A DNA stretch of 48,604 nt from JAAELZ01 sp965209105 (GCA_965209105.1 CBDBQB010000019.1:1-48604), one strand, 5' to 3'; counted from the stretch's first letter, positions 36,470 through 44,491 are shown. The notes: generated by a model not told the origin, from the letters alone. Translations and numbers: made by a program.

Positions 36470-36836
36470 ATCGTTTCAGTATGGCAAGAGAAAAGGGGCT
36501 GAATTGTACTGAAAAAGCAGCCGTATACTTTGGATTAAATTGGATCAATATTTTGAGCTTGCTAATGATGGCGAGGTGACACACACGCAAGATTTCGATG
36601 TGGTCCCCATGAATGAGATAGGGCAAGGTGTAATTGAGCCCGGGCAGATGCCATTCAAGTATATCGTCGTCCATTGTTCCCACACCGATCAAAGGTTGGC
36701 CTATCAATGTACTTGCAGATTCAAAAATACGCTTCAGTAATTTGTTCGCGATTTCAGGCGAGGCGTTTTCAGCGTAGTAAGCTTGTATCTGGATTAAGTC
36801 CAGCTTAGCGGACTCAAGCCAGACTATACGCTTCAT
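36441..36836 (-). CDS. ParE/RelE-type toxin, probably with an aberrant extended C terminus
   Basis: The first 90 or so residues follow the ParE toxin pattern: W...A..DL..I..YYAE..PE.A, then IGQPLIGVGTMDDDILEWHLPGLNYTLPYLI and HIEILRVCH. ParE proteins usually end within about ten residues after this point, often with an Arg-His ending. Here the frame runs on for about 35 further residues into dbpA. In the +2 frame an SPRHH-stop ending directly follows, so a small frameshift may have changed the C terminus. The gene overlaps its antitoxin by 4 bases. Type II toxin identity is likely; its activity is doubtful. Confidence 0.75.
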   Translation of the reverse strand: MKRIVWLESAKLDLIQIQAYYAENASPEIANKLLKRIFESASTLIGQPLIGVGTMDDDILEWHLPGLNYTLPYLIHGDHIEILRVCHLAIISKLKILIQFNPKYTAAFSVQFSPFSLAILKRFENNRLFNA

Positions 36837-37093
36837 ACAGGCTTGTTAAAGACATCTACCGCTGGAGGCGAGAGCCCGTCATCTTTTCCCAGTGAGTTGA
36901 TCCATGCACCCAATGCGTCATGCGAGATGAATTCGCCTTTTGTAGCCTCTCGTTTGTCCTTCTTTAAAGCCTCAATTTTCCAGCTATTACGCTCGACATA
37001 ATCTTCTATGGCTTTAGCCGTTATATAGGCTTTTGAGCCAAAACCAACCAGCTTATTCTTGCTAGAGTATGCTGCTCTTAATCTTGAAGTCAC
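36833..37093 (-). CDS. Putative ParD/RHH-type antitoxin
   Basis: 86-residue protein upstream of, and overlapping, the ParE-like toxin. The middle (AIEDYVERNSWKIEALKK ... GEF) resembles the toxin-binding helix found after the ribbon-helix-helix domain in ParD/CopG-like antitoxins (usually AYI..QAWQI..I..A....AGEF). The N-terminal DNA-binding part is less clear. The start is a GTG. The identity rests on gene order and that helix, so it is moderately secure. Confidence 0.65.
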   Translation of the reverse strand: MTSRLRAAYSSKNKLVGFGSKAYITAKAIEDYVERNSWKIEALKKDKREATKGEFISHDALGAWINSLGKDDGLSPPAVDVFNKPV

Positions 37094-37329
37094 TTATCAC
37101 AAAGGTGTTGGATGATGGAATTGGAAGATTGAATTAATGTTGATGTCCGCCGAACTCAGTCCCCCGAAATCTTCCTGAGAACGGCAAGCGTAATGGGCTC
37201 GGATAGTGGGGGAAGGGTTGCGCTGCGCTTAAGGGTGGTATCATGGATAAACAATAACACTATATAGCGAAAATGATGAGCGATGAATAGGCGGTTTCGC
37301 TATGATATGGTGATGGGAGTGATCAATAA

Positions 37330-38409
37330 ATGAAAGTGCTCATTGCGGGCGCTGGCCCAACGGGCTTAACAGCGGGCCTGGAATTAGTGCGACGAGGCGT
37401 TAAGACTGAAATTATTGATCGACGTGAGTCAGGATCTAGCTTATCTCGCGCTGTCGGTATTAATCCCCGCAGCTTGAAAATACTCGAACCTTCAGGGGCT
37501 ACCCAGACCTTATTGAAGCAGGGTGCAAAATATCAATCGTTCCGATTTTATCGTCAGAATAAGCTTTGGGTAGATTTGCCCATACGGCCCCGTAAGGTGC
37601 AGTATGGTTATGACTTTATGCTCGGTTTAGCACAAGATAAAACCGAAGCGATATTGCGCGAGGCTTTTATCGGTTTAGGGGGGGTACTCAACTACGGCAC
37701 GGAATTGGTTCACGTTCGGCAAAATGCTAATCAGGTGATAGTGGATACAGCCGGCGGTAGCGAAATACAATGCGATTATCTAATCGGAGCCGACGGCGTT
37801 CGCAGTGCGACACGAGAATCGCTTGGAATTCAGCAACAAGGTATCGAACTGGCGGGAACGTGGTCTATAGCAGATGTAAATATTGAAGATTTCCCACATT
37901 ATAATAGTGCCTCTATCTTCTACATAAAGCGCGGTATTATGCTGTTAATCGTGCCCCTGGGTGGGCCTCGGTTTAGAGTGGTTTCTAACACGGAAAATAC
38001 CTTAGCAACGCTTCCGCTTGCACTCAAAATCAGTCGCATTCGGCGAGAAGGTCAGTTTACCGTTACCGTCAAACAAGTTACTGACTATATGCAAGGGCGT
38101 GTATTTCTCGCGGGTGATGCCGCGCATTGTCATTCCCCGGTTGGCGGGCGCGGAATGAATTTGGGCATCGCGGATGCTGCTGATCTCGCTGCACGCTTGA
38201 CGAGTAAAAACCCAGAAGAAAGTCTCTCAGGCTACAGCAAAGATCGTCATCAAGACGCAAAACGTGTGATCGAAGGGAGTGAACGCATGCGCAAAATAGT
38301 TACCTCAGATAATCCGCTGACACGTTCATTTGTTCTTGCGGGACTTAAATTGGTTTCAGTGGTACCACCCCTGCAGCGTAAGCTATTTAGCATGTTGTTG
38401 TATGGCTAA
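37330..38409 (+). CDS. FAD-dependent monooxygenase (PheA/TfdB/UbiH-like)
   Basis: 359-residue class A flavoprotein monooxygenase. Three hallmark motifs are visible: N-terminal GAGPTGLTAGLEL (FAD ADP-binding fold), the DG motif in IGADGVRSATRESLG, and the GD motif in VFLAGDAAHCHSPVGGRGMN. The protein is short and lacks the C-terminal thioredoxin-like domain found in phenol hydroxylases. The substrate is likely aromatic or polyketide-like but cannot be told from the sequence. GGGAG lies about 9 bases before the ATG. It stands alone between a toxin-antitoxin pair and a degraded integrase region, so it may be an acquired gene. Confidence 0.85.
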   Translation: MKVLIAGAGPTGLTAGLELVRRGVKTEIIDRRESGSSLSRAVGINPRSLKILEPSGATQTLLKQGAKYQSFRFYRQNKLWVDLPIRPRKVQYGYDFMLGLAQDKTEAILREAFIGLGGVLNYGTELVHVRQNANQVIVDTAGGSEIQCDYLIGADGVRSATRESLGIQQQGIELAGTWSIADVNIEDFPHYNSASIFYIKRGIMLLIVPLGGPRFRVVSNTENTLATLPLALKISRIRREGQFTVTVKQVTDYMQGRVFLAGDAAHCHSPVGGRGMNLGIADAADLAARLTSKNPEESLSGYSKDRHQDAKRVIEGSERMRKIVTSDNPLTRSFVLAGLKLVSVVPPLQRKLFSMLLYG

Positions 38410-38855
38410 TATCTCGCTCAGCCAACCGTGCTTACAAGCGCGTATTTTCGAGGACTGGCCCGCCAGAATCAATGTTGAATTCAATTCCAAAGTCAACGCT
38501 GAGAACTAAAACCTGTTAACTAACATACTTGTAGCCACGCTTTCCATAGCATTGGGGCGCAGACCACGATGGCTGATTGTCTCCAGTATGGATTGACATA
38601 TTGGTGGGTAAAATGGTGGATAGACAATAATACATCTTGAATATGGCGGAGAGCGAGATTATTCAGCTCATCCTGAGCTTCACCCTCCGGGCTCGCTACG
38701 CTCGTGAAAAATCGTTCCAGATGATTTTTTCGAACCACTTAGAACCAAACCTAATTCACAGCAATCCAACAAATATAAGGTTTTCAGTAAACATGTACAC
38801 TGGCATCTTATAGTATTTCACTAAATCCGAGTCTAAGTGGTGGGTAGACATCTAA
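38410..38855. other. Non-coding region with a 10-bp inverted repeat near an integrase remnant
   Basis: About 450 bases without a supportable gene. ACCACTTAGA (38734-38743) is repeated in inverted orientation as TCTAAGTGGT (38832-38841), just before the integrase remnant. The run GGGCTCGCTACGCTCG near 38688 is a palindrome-rich stretch of the kind often seen in intergenic DNA. A 72-codon frame on the minus strand (38520-38738) has no recognisable content. Confidence 0.4.
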
Positions 38856-39094
38856 CTTCGAAAAGAGTACAGAAAGAAAAATACGGGAAAAAATGCTGAT
38901 GGGAACGGCCTTTATTTTCAAATCAGTAAATGGGGCACTAAATCGTGGATATTCCGATATCAAATGAATGGAAAAAGACGAAAATCGGCCTCGGCTCATT
39001 GAATGAAATAACGCTCAAAAAAGCAAGAGAATTAACATGCCTATCAGCAAAGTGCATACAAATCAATCAATGTTCGCCATACGAAACAAGCTAA
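38856..39094 (+). pseudogene. Frameshifted N-terminal remnant of a DUF4102-type tyrosine integrase
   Basis: Two frames joined give the Arm-binding domain typical of P4-type integrases: ADGNGLYFQISKWGTKSWIF, RYQMNGKRRK, then IGLGSLNEITLKKARELT and an eroded C-terminal part. The frame changes at an AAAA run (38981-38984): loss of one A explains it. The central and catalytic domains (Arg, His-x-x-Arg, Tyr) are absent. So this is only the first fifth or so of the gene and cannot be active. It marks a former island or prophage end and lies at the boundary of the accessory region to its right. Confidence 0.75.
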
Positions 39095-39274
39095 ATCCTC
39101 TACGGCAACAACCCAAAAGGTACTCCCAAGCGACCTTTCCTACGGGCACCCATCGCGCGGAAATAAGTTAGTGACAGAACATTATCATCGCGTTTCGTTT
39201 GGCGAAACCCTCAGCCATGTAAGTTTCAAATCTACAGTGCAAATATCTAAGACGGTCAAACAAATCCAAGCTCC

Positions 39275-39291
39275 CCGCTACCAGTTAGCGG
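39275..39291 (-). terminator. Possible terminator of the surface-protein gene run
   Basis: A perfect stem CCGCTA-CCAGT-TAGCGG lies 8 bases beyond the stop of the 1070-residue gene, on the side towards which the run is read. The following minus-strand bases are T-rich but interrupted. A second perfect hairpin, GTTTCG-TTTGG-CGAAAC (39192-39208), lies further downstream. Confidence 0.45.
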
Positions 39292-39298
39292 TGTTCCT

Positions 39299-42200
39299 TT
39301 AATACGCAAACACCGGATAGAAATCATCAGAATCAGTATTATTCGTTAATGGGTCGCTTATATCTCCGTTTACTGAGTTCATCAATCTAATGACTCTTGG
39401 CACATTACCCACGCTAGTACTATACGCAAATGGCGGCTGCGACTCGCCGCCGACTGAGGTTATCGTTGAAGAACCCACATAGGTGATCGCAATTATATCT
39501 TGGTTTGCGTACGCCCAAGAGGAAAGAGAAACATAAGGAAATGGATATTGATCAATCGCATTATGATTAAAAAGTGCAGTCTCAGTTTGCACAGCATTAT
39601 TGGTGGAAACCTTATAAGGAAGATTATTAAATCTAATTAGTTCTCCTCCTTCTGAATTTAGTACTCCCCATCGTGCAATGTACATCATCTCATTTCCATC
39701 AGGTCTCCAAACAGGCAATCTGGGATTATCTGCTTGATATCCAAAATTATTCAAGCATACGGTACCGTCGCCAGAATAGCTTCCATTTGCATCCATAAGC
39801 TCGATGCTCACTTGACTGTTTCCACAATAATTTTCCGGGGTGGGTTCAGGCATTTCAAGATATGAGTTAGTTACATAAGCAATTTTCTCTCCATCAGGAG
39901 ACCACGCGGGATGAGCATCGTTTCGGGGGTCAGCTAGCGTTGAATTTGTTATTTGTGTAATAACAGTGCTTTCAAGATCAACTGTCCAAATGGAAGATTG
40001 GCCGCGTTGTGTCATGTCTCCTGCTTCGCCACGCTGAAATGCAATCACGTTCTCGATGGGCGACCAGTCAGGGAAAAAACCGCCGGTTAGCGCGACTGGC
40101 AGAGGCTCTGGTTCGATATTTATTGCTGATAAATCATATAAAAATAATCGAACAGTATCAACATAGGCCGCGTTAGCTTTAAATCCTGAAGTGACATTAC
40201 TGTCTACTACGTTAGCGCCCGCTGGGATTGTATAATCTTGATGCTCTACAGGCGCTACAACTCTGCTTAACCAACCTTCTTCATTACCGATTTTTCCGCT
40301 AAAATCGACCAAATAGTCGCCATCAAAATTGATTGGTGGGGTAAATCTTATGTACGGCGTTTTTTCGCCAGGCAACATAGGCGCACTCAAATCGAACTCC
40401 GCAATTATTCGTTTTTCCTTAGTAAAAACCGTCTTATTATAAATATAAAATGTTCCGACTTCATTGCTATCTAAGTCCGTATATTTATCTATAATCTGTC
40501 CACTATTGTTAGAAACAGAAAAAGTATAAGGGTTTTCTCCAGGCGCACCTGAATAATAAAAATCAATCGAAAATGGTTCTTGTATTTCTGATCCAATCGC
40601 CTGATTCCCTTGAAATACGAGTTGTTTCGAATCTGGCGAAACGCTCAATTTTCCTATTCCAAAATCCGGATCAATGTTGTCAAACAGTATTGTCTTATCG
40701 CTCCCATCTGGCTCCATTCTAACAATCTTATCAATCTCATCACCAGAACCATCGGGTCGGGTATTTCGGGTCGAAACATAATATATTTTTGGGCTAACGA
40801 CTTTGCCAATAACAGCGCCCTCTTCTTTGCCCAACTTACCGTTAAAAACCGCAATATATCGACCGGGAGTTATATTGTCGCTTGGTACCGTAAACTGGAT
40901 AACTGGCGTTTTATCGCCAGGAACTATAGGCGCATCCAATGTATAACTCGCCAGCAGGGTTCTGCCCCCTCCAGTCTTATCATAATAGATTCTAAAATCG
41001 CCAATTTCGCTATTGTTTTCATCAGTGAACTTATCTAAGGCTTCAGCGCTATTGTTTTTTATTATTAATCCGTCTGGGTGAGTCAACACACCCAATTCAC
41101 CGCGAAAAAAGTAATCAATCAGCGCAGCTGAATAGCCTACTGCAAGCGGTAAAAGTTTCTCTGCGTATGCCTGATACACGTAATTATCTAGAGAAAAACG
41201 AATATCTTGTATGTCTTCATTATTAAATGAAGCAGGCGTATTTAGAATACTCCCTGCCCCCCAAAAATCCCCGAGCGCAAGATAATCACCTTCTTCGCAA
41301 TCACCCGTACCCCCTCTGGAAATAAATCGAAATAAATACGCTGATACCGCTGCGCTTCCCTCCAGTTGGCCCGTGCATATTCTCGCTGTTTGAGATGTAA
41401 TCGTAGGGTGTGGGAACTGGTGATAGTCAGCTTCATCGTATTCTTGTGGAGACGGGTACAACGGTCGTTTTATAGGCCAAGCGCTTTTAGGTATCGTCTT
41501 CTTGCTAAAGTAATTCGCATTGGTGATTTCAGTAATACCTTGCGTCAAATTCTCAGAGGGATTCGTGCCATCGTATATATCGGTGTCCCAAAAATCTGTC
41601 AGGCTAGGATTCTCGAACGTCGGTTTTATAGGGGGGTTCTCTGCAATAAGGGCTGCGGTATTTCTCTTGACGTATTCCTCATACGGACTACCCCCCCATC
41701 TTTTTAAGACCCCCTTTACCCCTATCGCATAAATATCCTCAAAATCATTCAAATCCACGTCTACAAACTTAAGGTGTGATTCAAAATCGTTCCTTACATG
41801 CGCAGGTTGCGCACCATCCTGGATGAGGTGGACAACGTGCCCAAGCGTTCTAAACATACTCGCAAAGTGCTCGTCTCGATCTTGTTTGTCATTTGCTTCT
41901 AAAGCCCTTAGGTAATCAAATCGAGCATGATCCCAGCTCCAGACTTGATTATTAACCTCAATTTTTCCGCCGTCAGGCGATGGTGCAATATATTCTGTTC
42001 CCCATGTAAGACTAGATCTTCGATCAGCAAATTTCCACCCCTCTTTCACGCAATGCACATTGATGAGGTATGAACCTACGCTCGTCAAGCGGGCATCTGT
42101 CATCATTGCCTGATCCCATGGCTTGAGCGGATTGTGGAAGTGGTTGGAAGCACGGCAATCGTTGGTATCGGGGCCGCCATCTTCGAAGTCGGAGCCGTCT

Positions 42201-42511
42201 TGGAATAATTCGTGTATTGTCTTTCCATTTATGGATGTAATAGGCGTGCCAGAAATTAAATCTGCAGTGAATGTATCCCCAAACGTCTTTATTAAGTATT
42301 GTCGGTTATCTTCTAGTAGAGAAGAATAAAATGCTGATTTAGTTAACGTTCTATGGGTGAGTTTATTATCATACGAATGCGCTATCTGGCTTAGCGCCAA
42401 TGCCATAATAGCCACTAGAATAACCACTAATTTTTCTTTAACATTCAGGAACCCTATGCCAAAGAACTCCTTATTTTGATCTAACTTCTGGCCTCGTATT
42501 ATCCTAATCAT
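39299..42511 (-). CDS. Secreted zinc phospholipase C / P1-nuclease-like protein with Ig-like repeats and TolB-like propeller
   Basis: 1070 residues. A signal-type hydrophobic segment (about 27-45) is followed by YDNKLTHRTLTKSAF. The catalytic-type domain (about 47-470) has the likely zinc ligands in THRTLT, SNHFHNPL, SWDHARFDY and TLGHVVHLIQDGAQPAHVRND, and ends with a YFFRGELG segment. Then come two related Ig-like modules (about 480-573 and 660-755), each with an N-E-x-G-x-F-x-IY pattern and a G.(L/I)G.EEG end. Between and after them are blades of a TolB/PD40-like propeller (SVSPDSKQLVF, AWSPDGEKIAYVT, VWRPDGNEMMYIA), most between about 790 and 1065. Likely exported; substrate unknown. Its stop-proximal neighbour is the preceding small membrane protein, with adjoining TAA-ATG. 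Confidence 0.75.
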   Translation of the reverse strand: MIRIIRGQKLDQNKEFFGIGFLNVKEKLVVILVAIMALALSQIAHSYDNKLTHRTLTKSAFYSSLLEDNRQYLIKTFGDTFTADLISGTPITSINGKTIHELFQDGSDFEDGGPDTNDCRASNHFHNPLKPWDQAMMTDARLTSVGSYLINVHCVKEGWKFADRRSSLTWGTEYIAPSPDGGKIEVNNQVWSWDHARFDYLRALEANDKQDRDEHFASMFRTLGHVVHLIQDGAQPAHVRNDFESHLKFVDVDLNDFEDIYAIGVKGVLKRWGGSPYEEYVKRNTAALIAENPPIKPTFENPSLTDFWDTDIYDGTNPSENLTQGITEITNANYFSKKTIPKSAWPIKRPLYPSPQEYDEADYHQFPHPTITSQTARICTGQLEGSAAVSAYLFRFISRGGTGDCEEGDYLALGDFWGAGSILNTPASFNNEDIQDIRFSLDNYVYQAYAEKLLPLAVGYSAALIDYFFRGELGVLTHPDGLIIKNNSAEALDKFTDENNSEIGDFRIYYDKTGGGRTLLASYTLDAPIVPGDKTPVIQFTVPSDNITPGRYIAVFNGKLGKEEGAVIGKVVSPKIYYVSTRNTRPDGSGDEIDKIVRMEPDGSDKTILFDNIDPDFGIGKLSVSPDSKQLVFQGNQAIGSEIQEPFSIDFYYSGAPGENPYTFSVSNNSGQIIDKYTDLDSNEVGTFYIYNKTVFTKEKRIIAEFDLSAPMLPGEKTPYIRFTPPINFDGDYLVDFSGKIGNEEGWLSRVVAPVEHQDYTIPAGANVVDSNVTSGFKANAAYVDTVRLFLYDLSAINIEPEPLPVALTGGFFPDWSPIENVIAFQRGEAGDMTQRGQSSIWTVDLESTVITQITNSTLADPRNDAHPAWSPDGEKIAYVTNSYLEMPEPTPENYCGNSQVSIELMDANGSYSGDGTVCLNNFGYQADNPRLPVWRPDGNEMMYIARWGVLNSEGGELIRFNNLPYKVSTNNAVQTETALFNHNAIDQYPFPYVSLSSWAYANQDIIAITYVGSSTITSVGGESQPPFAYSTSVGNVPRVIRLMNSVNGDISDPLTNNTDSDDFYPVFAY
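41796..42190 (-). repeat. 395-bp near-identical block, copy 1 (in the 1070-aa gene)
   Basis: Codes residues about 108-239, the metal-site core. It is identical to 43258-43652 except for one base (C at 41810 against T at 43272), with no gaps and a constant offset of 1462 bases. Identity falls sharply on both sides. Confidence 0.95.
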
Positions 42512-43057
42512 TTACCAATCCCCTCTCAATGCTTGTTTGAAAATACCATCACTTGGAACTCCTGAACTATATCCGCCTGTAATAAAATCATAATGCTTAA
42601 AGATAAGCTCTTTCGTTTTCGAACCGCTATATCGCTCCAACTCAACCACATTCCCACTGCGCCATCTGAATGGCTTCTTGCGGTTTTTATAGTCCATAAA
42701 CTTAAAATCATCCCGCCAAGCGACATAGCCCTTTTTATAGACAACTAATCGTGGCTTATCCACGCCAGACTCATAAAAGCCTGGGATAGTGAATTGCCCC
42801 TTTTCATCACTCAGCACTTCAATCACCTTAAAGTTCACGCTGGAACGCTCAACCGTCATCGACGTTTTTGTCCATTGCGCTAATAACACAGCACCCTGAA
42901 TAGGCTCTGATGTCTCAGCGTCTATTACATCTAGCGTAATCGTGTGGTAATTAAATGAAATAAAAACCCAGATTTTAAAAACCACAAACAGCCCCAAAAG
43001 AAACACCAAACCCTTCGAGAAACAGCCCCAACGCTTGAATAATCCTCTTTTCAACAT
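42512..43057 (-). CDS. Membrane-anchored protein with carboxypeptidase-regulatory-like domain, copy 2
   Basis: 181 residues. An N-terminal membrane segment (LVFLLGLFVVFKIWVFISF, about 16-34) follows the basic start MLKRGLFKRWG. Then comes a beta-rich domain ITLDVIDAETSEPIQGAVLLAQW ending in FTIPGFYESG and LVVYKKGYVAW. This is the pattern of the CarboxypepD_reg/peptidase-associated fold (transthyretin-like). It is likely an inner-membrane protein with its domain outside. Its stop codon abuts the start of the 1070-residue gene, and it is paralogous to the 181-residue gene at 43946-44491. No function is known to me. Confidence 0.75.
   Translation of the reverse strand: MLKRGLFKRWGCFSKGLVFLLGLFVVFKIWVFISFNYHTITLDVIDAETSEPIQGAVLLAQWTKTSMTVERSSVNFKVIEVLSDEKGQFTIPGFYESGVDKPRLVVYKKGYVAWRDDFKFMDYKNRKKPFRWRSGNVVELERYSGSKTKELIFKHYDFITGGYSSGVPSDGIFKQALRGDW
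42635..42900 (-). repeat. Duplicated block in the small membrane-protein genes, copy 1
   Basis: About 266 bp nearly identical to 44069-44334 at a constant offset of 1434 bases, with about eight differences, mostly in the last third. It encodes the conserved half of the regulatory-like domain. Confidence 0.9.
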
Positions 43058-43118
43058 TGCTCATCTACGCTTGCAATTTTATTACACACAACATTCTGCT
43101 TGCTTTTCCAACTAGCAG

Positions 43119-43946
43119 TTAGGTCTTTGCCCATGATATCCCCCTTTCTTCTTTGGTATGATTGTTTACGTACCGCTCATAGAAACTTCCGCCCCATTTC
43201 ATTGGGTTTTCAAACGCAGCATGCGTGATTTCTAAATGCGATTGCATATCATTTCTCACATGCGCAGGTTGTGCACCATCCTGGATGAGGTGGACAACGT
43301 GCCCAAGCGTTCTAAACATACTCGCAAAGTGCTCGTCTCGATCTTGTTTGTCATTTGCTTCTAAAGCCCTTAGGTAATCAAATCGAGCATGATCCCAGCT
43401 CCAGACTTGATTATTAACCTCAATTTTTCCGCCGTCAGGCGATGGTGCAATATATTCTGTTCCCCATGTAAGACTAGATCTTCGATCAGCAAATTTCCAC
43501 CCCTCTTTCACGCAATGCACATTGATGAGGTATGAACCTACGCTCGTCAAGCGGGCATCTGTCATCATTGCCTGATCCCATGGCTTGAGCGGATTGTGGA
43601 AGTGGTTGGAAGCACGGCAATCGTTGGTATCGGGGCCGCCATCTTCGAAGTCAGAGCCTTCTTTAATCCATTCAAACACTTCCTTTCCTTTGATTATCGT
43701 TACAGGTTTTCCGTCTACTATCTTTATAACAAACGAGTCGCCGAAATTATTAACCAGATAATTTCTATTTTCAGAGAGTAGCGACCCTTCATAGGCAGAT
43801 TTTGTGAGAGCTCTATGAGTAATATTATTATCGTAAGCGTAAACTACGTTTACAATAGTAACCGAAAATGCCACCAAACACGCTAGTAGCAATTGACAAT
43901 TTGAAGTTTGGGTATTCTTAGCTATTCGATTTCTATTAATTTCCAT
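43119..43946 (-). CDS. Short phospholipase C / P1-nuclease-like protein (truncated paralogue)
   Basis: 275 residues, paralogous to the N-terminal third of the 1070-residue protein. It has a signal-type segment (about 19-37), then YDNNITHRALTKSAY and the same metal-site motifs (SNHFHNPL, SWDHARFDY, LGHVVHLIQDGAQPAHVRND). It stops after YERYVNNHTKEERGISWAKT. The C-terminal half of the catalytic-type domain, up to the YFFRG segment of its paralogue, is missing, as are the Ig-like modules and the propeller. It may be a truncated, inactive remnant or a donor for gene conversion. Its start overlaps the upstream gene's stop by one base (TAATG). Confidence 0.75.
   Translation of the reverse strand: MEINRNRIAKNTQTSNCQLLLACLVAFSVTIVNVVYAYDNNITHRALTKSAYEGSLLSENRNYLVNNFGDSFVIKIVDGKPVTIIKGKEVFEWIKEGSDFEDGGPDTNDCRASNHFHNPLKPWDQAMMTDARLTSVGSYLINVHCVKEGWKFADRRSSLTWGTEYIAPSPDGGKIEVNNQVWSWDHARFDYLRALEANDKQDRDEHFASMFRTLGHVVHLIQDGAQPAHVRNDMQSHLEITHAAFENPMKWGGSFYERYVNNHTKEERGISWAKT
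43258..43652 (-). repeat. 395-bp near-identical block, copy 2 (in the 275-aa gene)
   Basis: Partner of the block at 41796-42190; one mismatch in 395 bases. It covers the segment from DFEDGGPD to AHVR of the short protein. Confidence 0.95.
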
Positions 43947-44491
43947 TATAACTCTCCAAATAAAGCTTTCTTAAAAACGCCATCGCTCGGAACACCTGAA
44001 CCATAACCGCCAGTTATAAAACTGTGATGATTATTAATTATGTCGCGGCTACGCGGGATTTTAAATCTCTCCAACTCAACCACATTACCACTGCGCCATC
44101 TGAATGGCTTCTTGCGGTTTTTATAGTCCATAAACTTAAAATCATCCCGCCAAGCGACATAGCCCTTTTTATAGACAACTAATCGTGGCTTATCCACGCC
44201 AGACTCATAAAAGCCTGGGATAGTGAATTGCCCCTTTTCATCACTTAACACTTCAATTACCTTAAAGTTCACGCTGGAACGCTCAACCGTCATTGCTGTT
44301 TTTGTCCATTGCGCTAATAACACAGCACCCTCAATTGGCTCAGAAGTCTCAGCATCCATTACATCAACCGTTATCGTGTGGTAATTATTTGAAATAAAAA
44401 CCCAAATCTTAAAAACAACAAACAGCCCCAAAAGGAATACCAAGCCTTTCAACAAACAACCCCACCGCTTAAAGGTTCTGTGTTTTATCAT
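43946..44491 (-). CDS. Membrane-anchored protein with carboxypeptidase-regulatory-like domain, copy 1
   Basis: Same architecture as the gene at 42512-43057: a basic start, a single membrane helix (about 16-34), then a beta-rich domain with DAETSEPIEGAVLLAQW and GFYESG. The ATG at 44491 gives 181 residues, the same length as the paralogue; a GTG ten codons upstream is also open. Its stop overlaps the start of the 275-residue gene. Together they form unit one of the tandem pair. Confidence 0.75.
   Translation of the reverse strand: MIKHRTFKRWGCLLKGLVFLLGLFVVFKIWVFISNNYHTITVDVMDAETSEPIEGAVLLAQWTKTAMTVERSSVNFKVIEVLSDEKGQFTIPGFYESGVDKPRLVVYKKGYVAWRDDFKFMDYKNRKKPFRWRSGNVVELERFKIPRSRDIINNHHSFITGGYGSGVPSDGVFKKALFGEL
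44069..44334 (-). repeat. Duplicated block in the small membrane-protein genes, copy 2
   Basis: Partner of the block at 42635-42900 (offset 1434). Protein residues SGVDKPRLVVYKKGYVAW are identical between the copies. Confidence 0.9.

Noticed and set aside
37244..38633. Imperfect direct repeat (15 of 17 bases) flanking the FAD monooxygenase gene at 37244-37260 and 38617-38633
   Set aside because: AT-rich and short; could easily be chance, and no terminal structures accompany it.
38644..38660. Sequence resembling the 3' end of a tRNA-Ser (minus strand ends TCTCCGCCA), which could be an att site for the nearby integrase
   Set aside because: Only about 17 bases match from memory, no T-loop or rest of a tRNA can be folded, and the orientation does not fit the integrase fragment.
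38520..38738. 72-codon minus-strand frame
   Set aside because: No recognisable motifs, no ribosome site, and it lies in a region of remnants.
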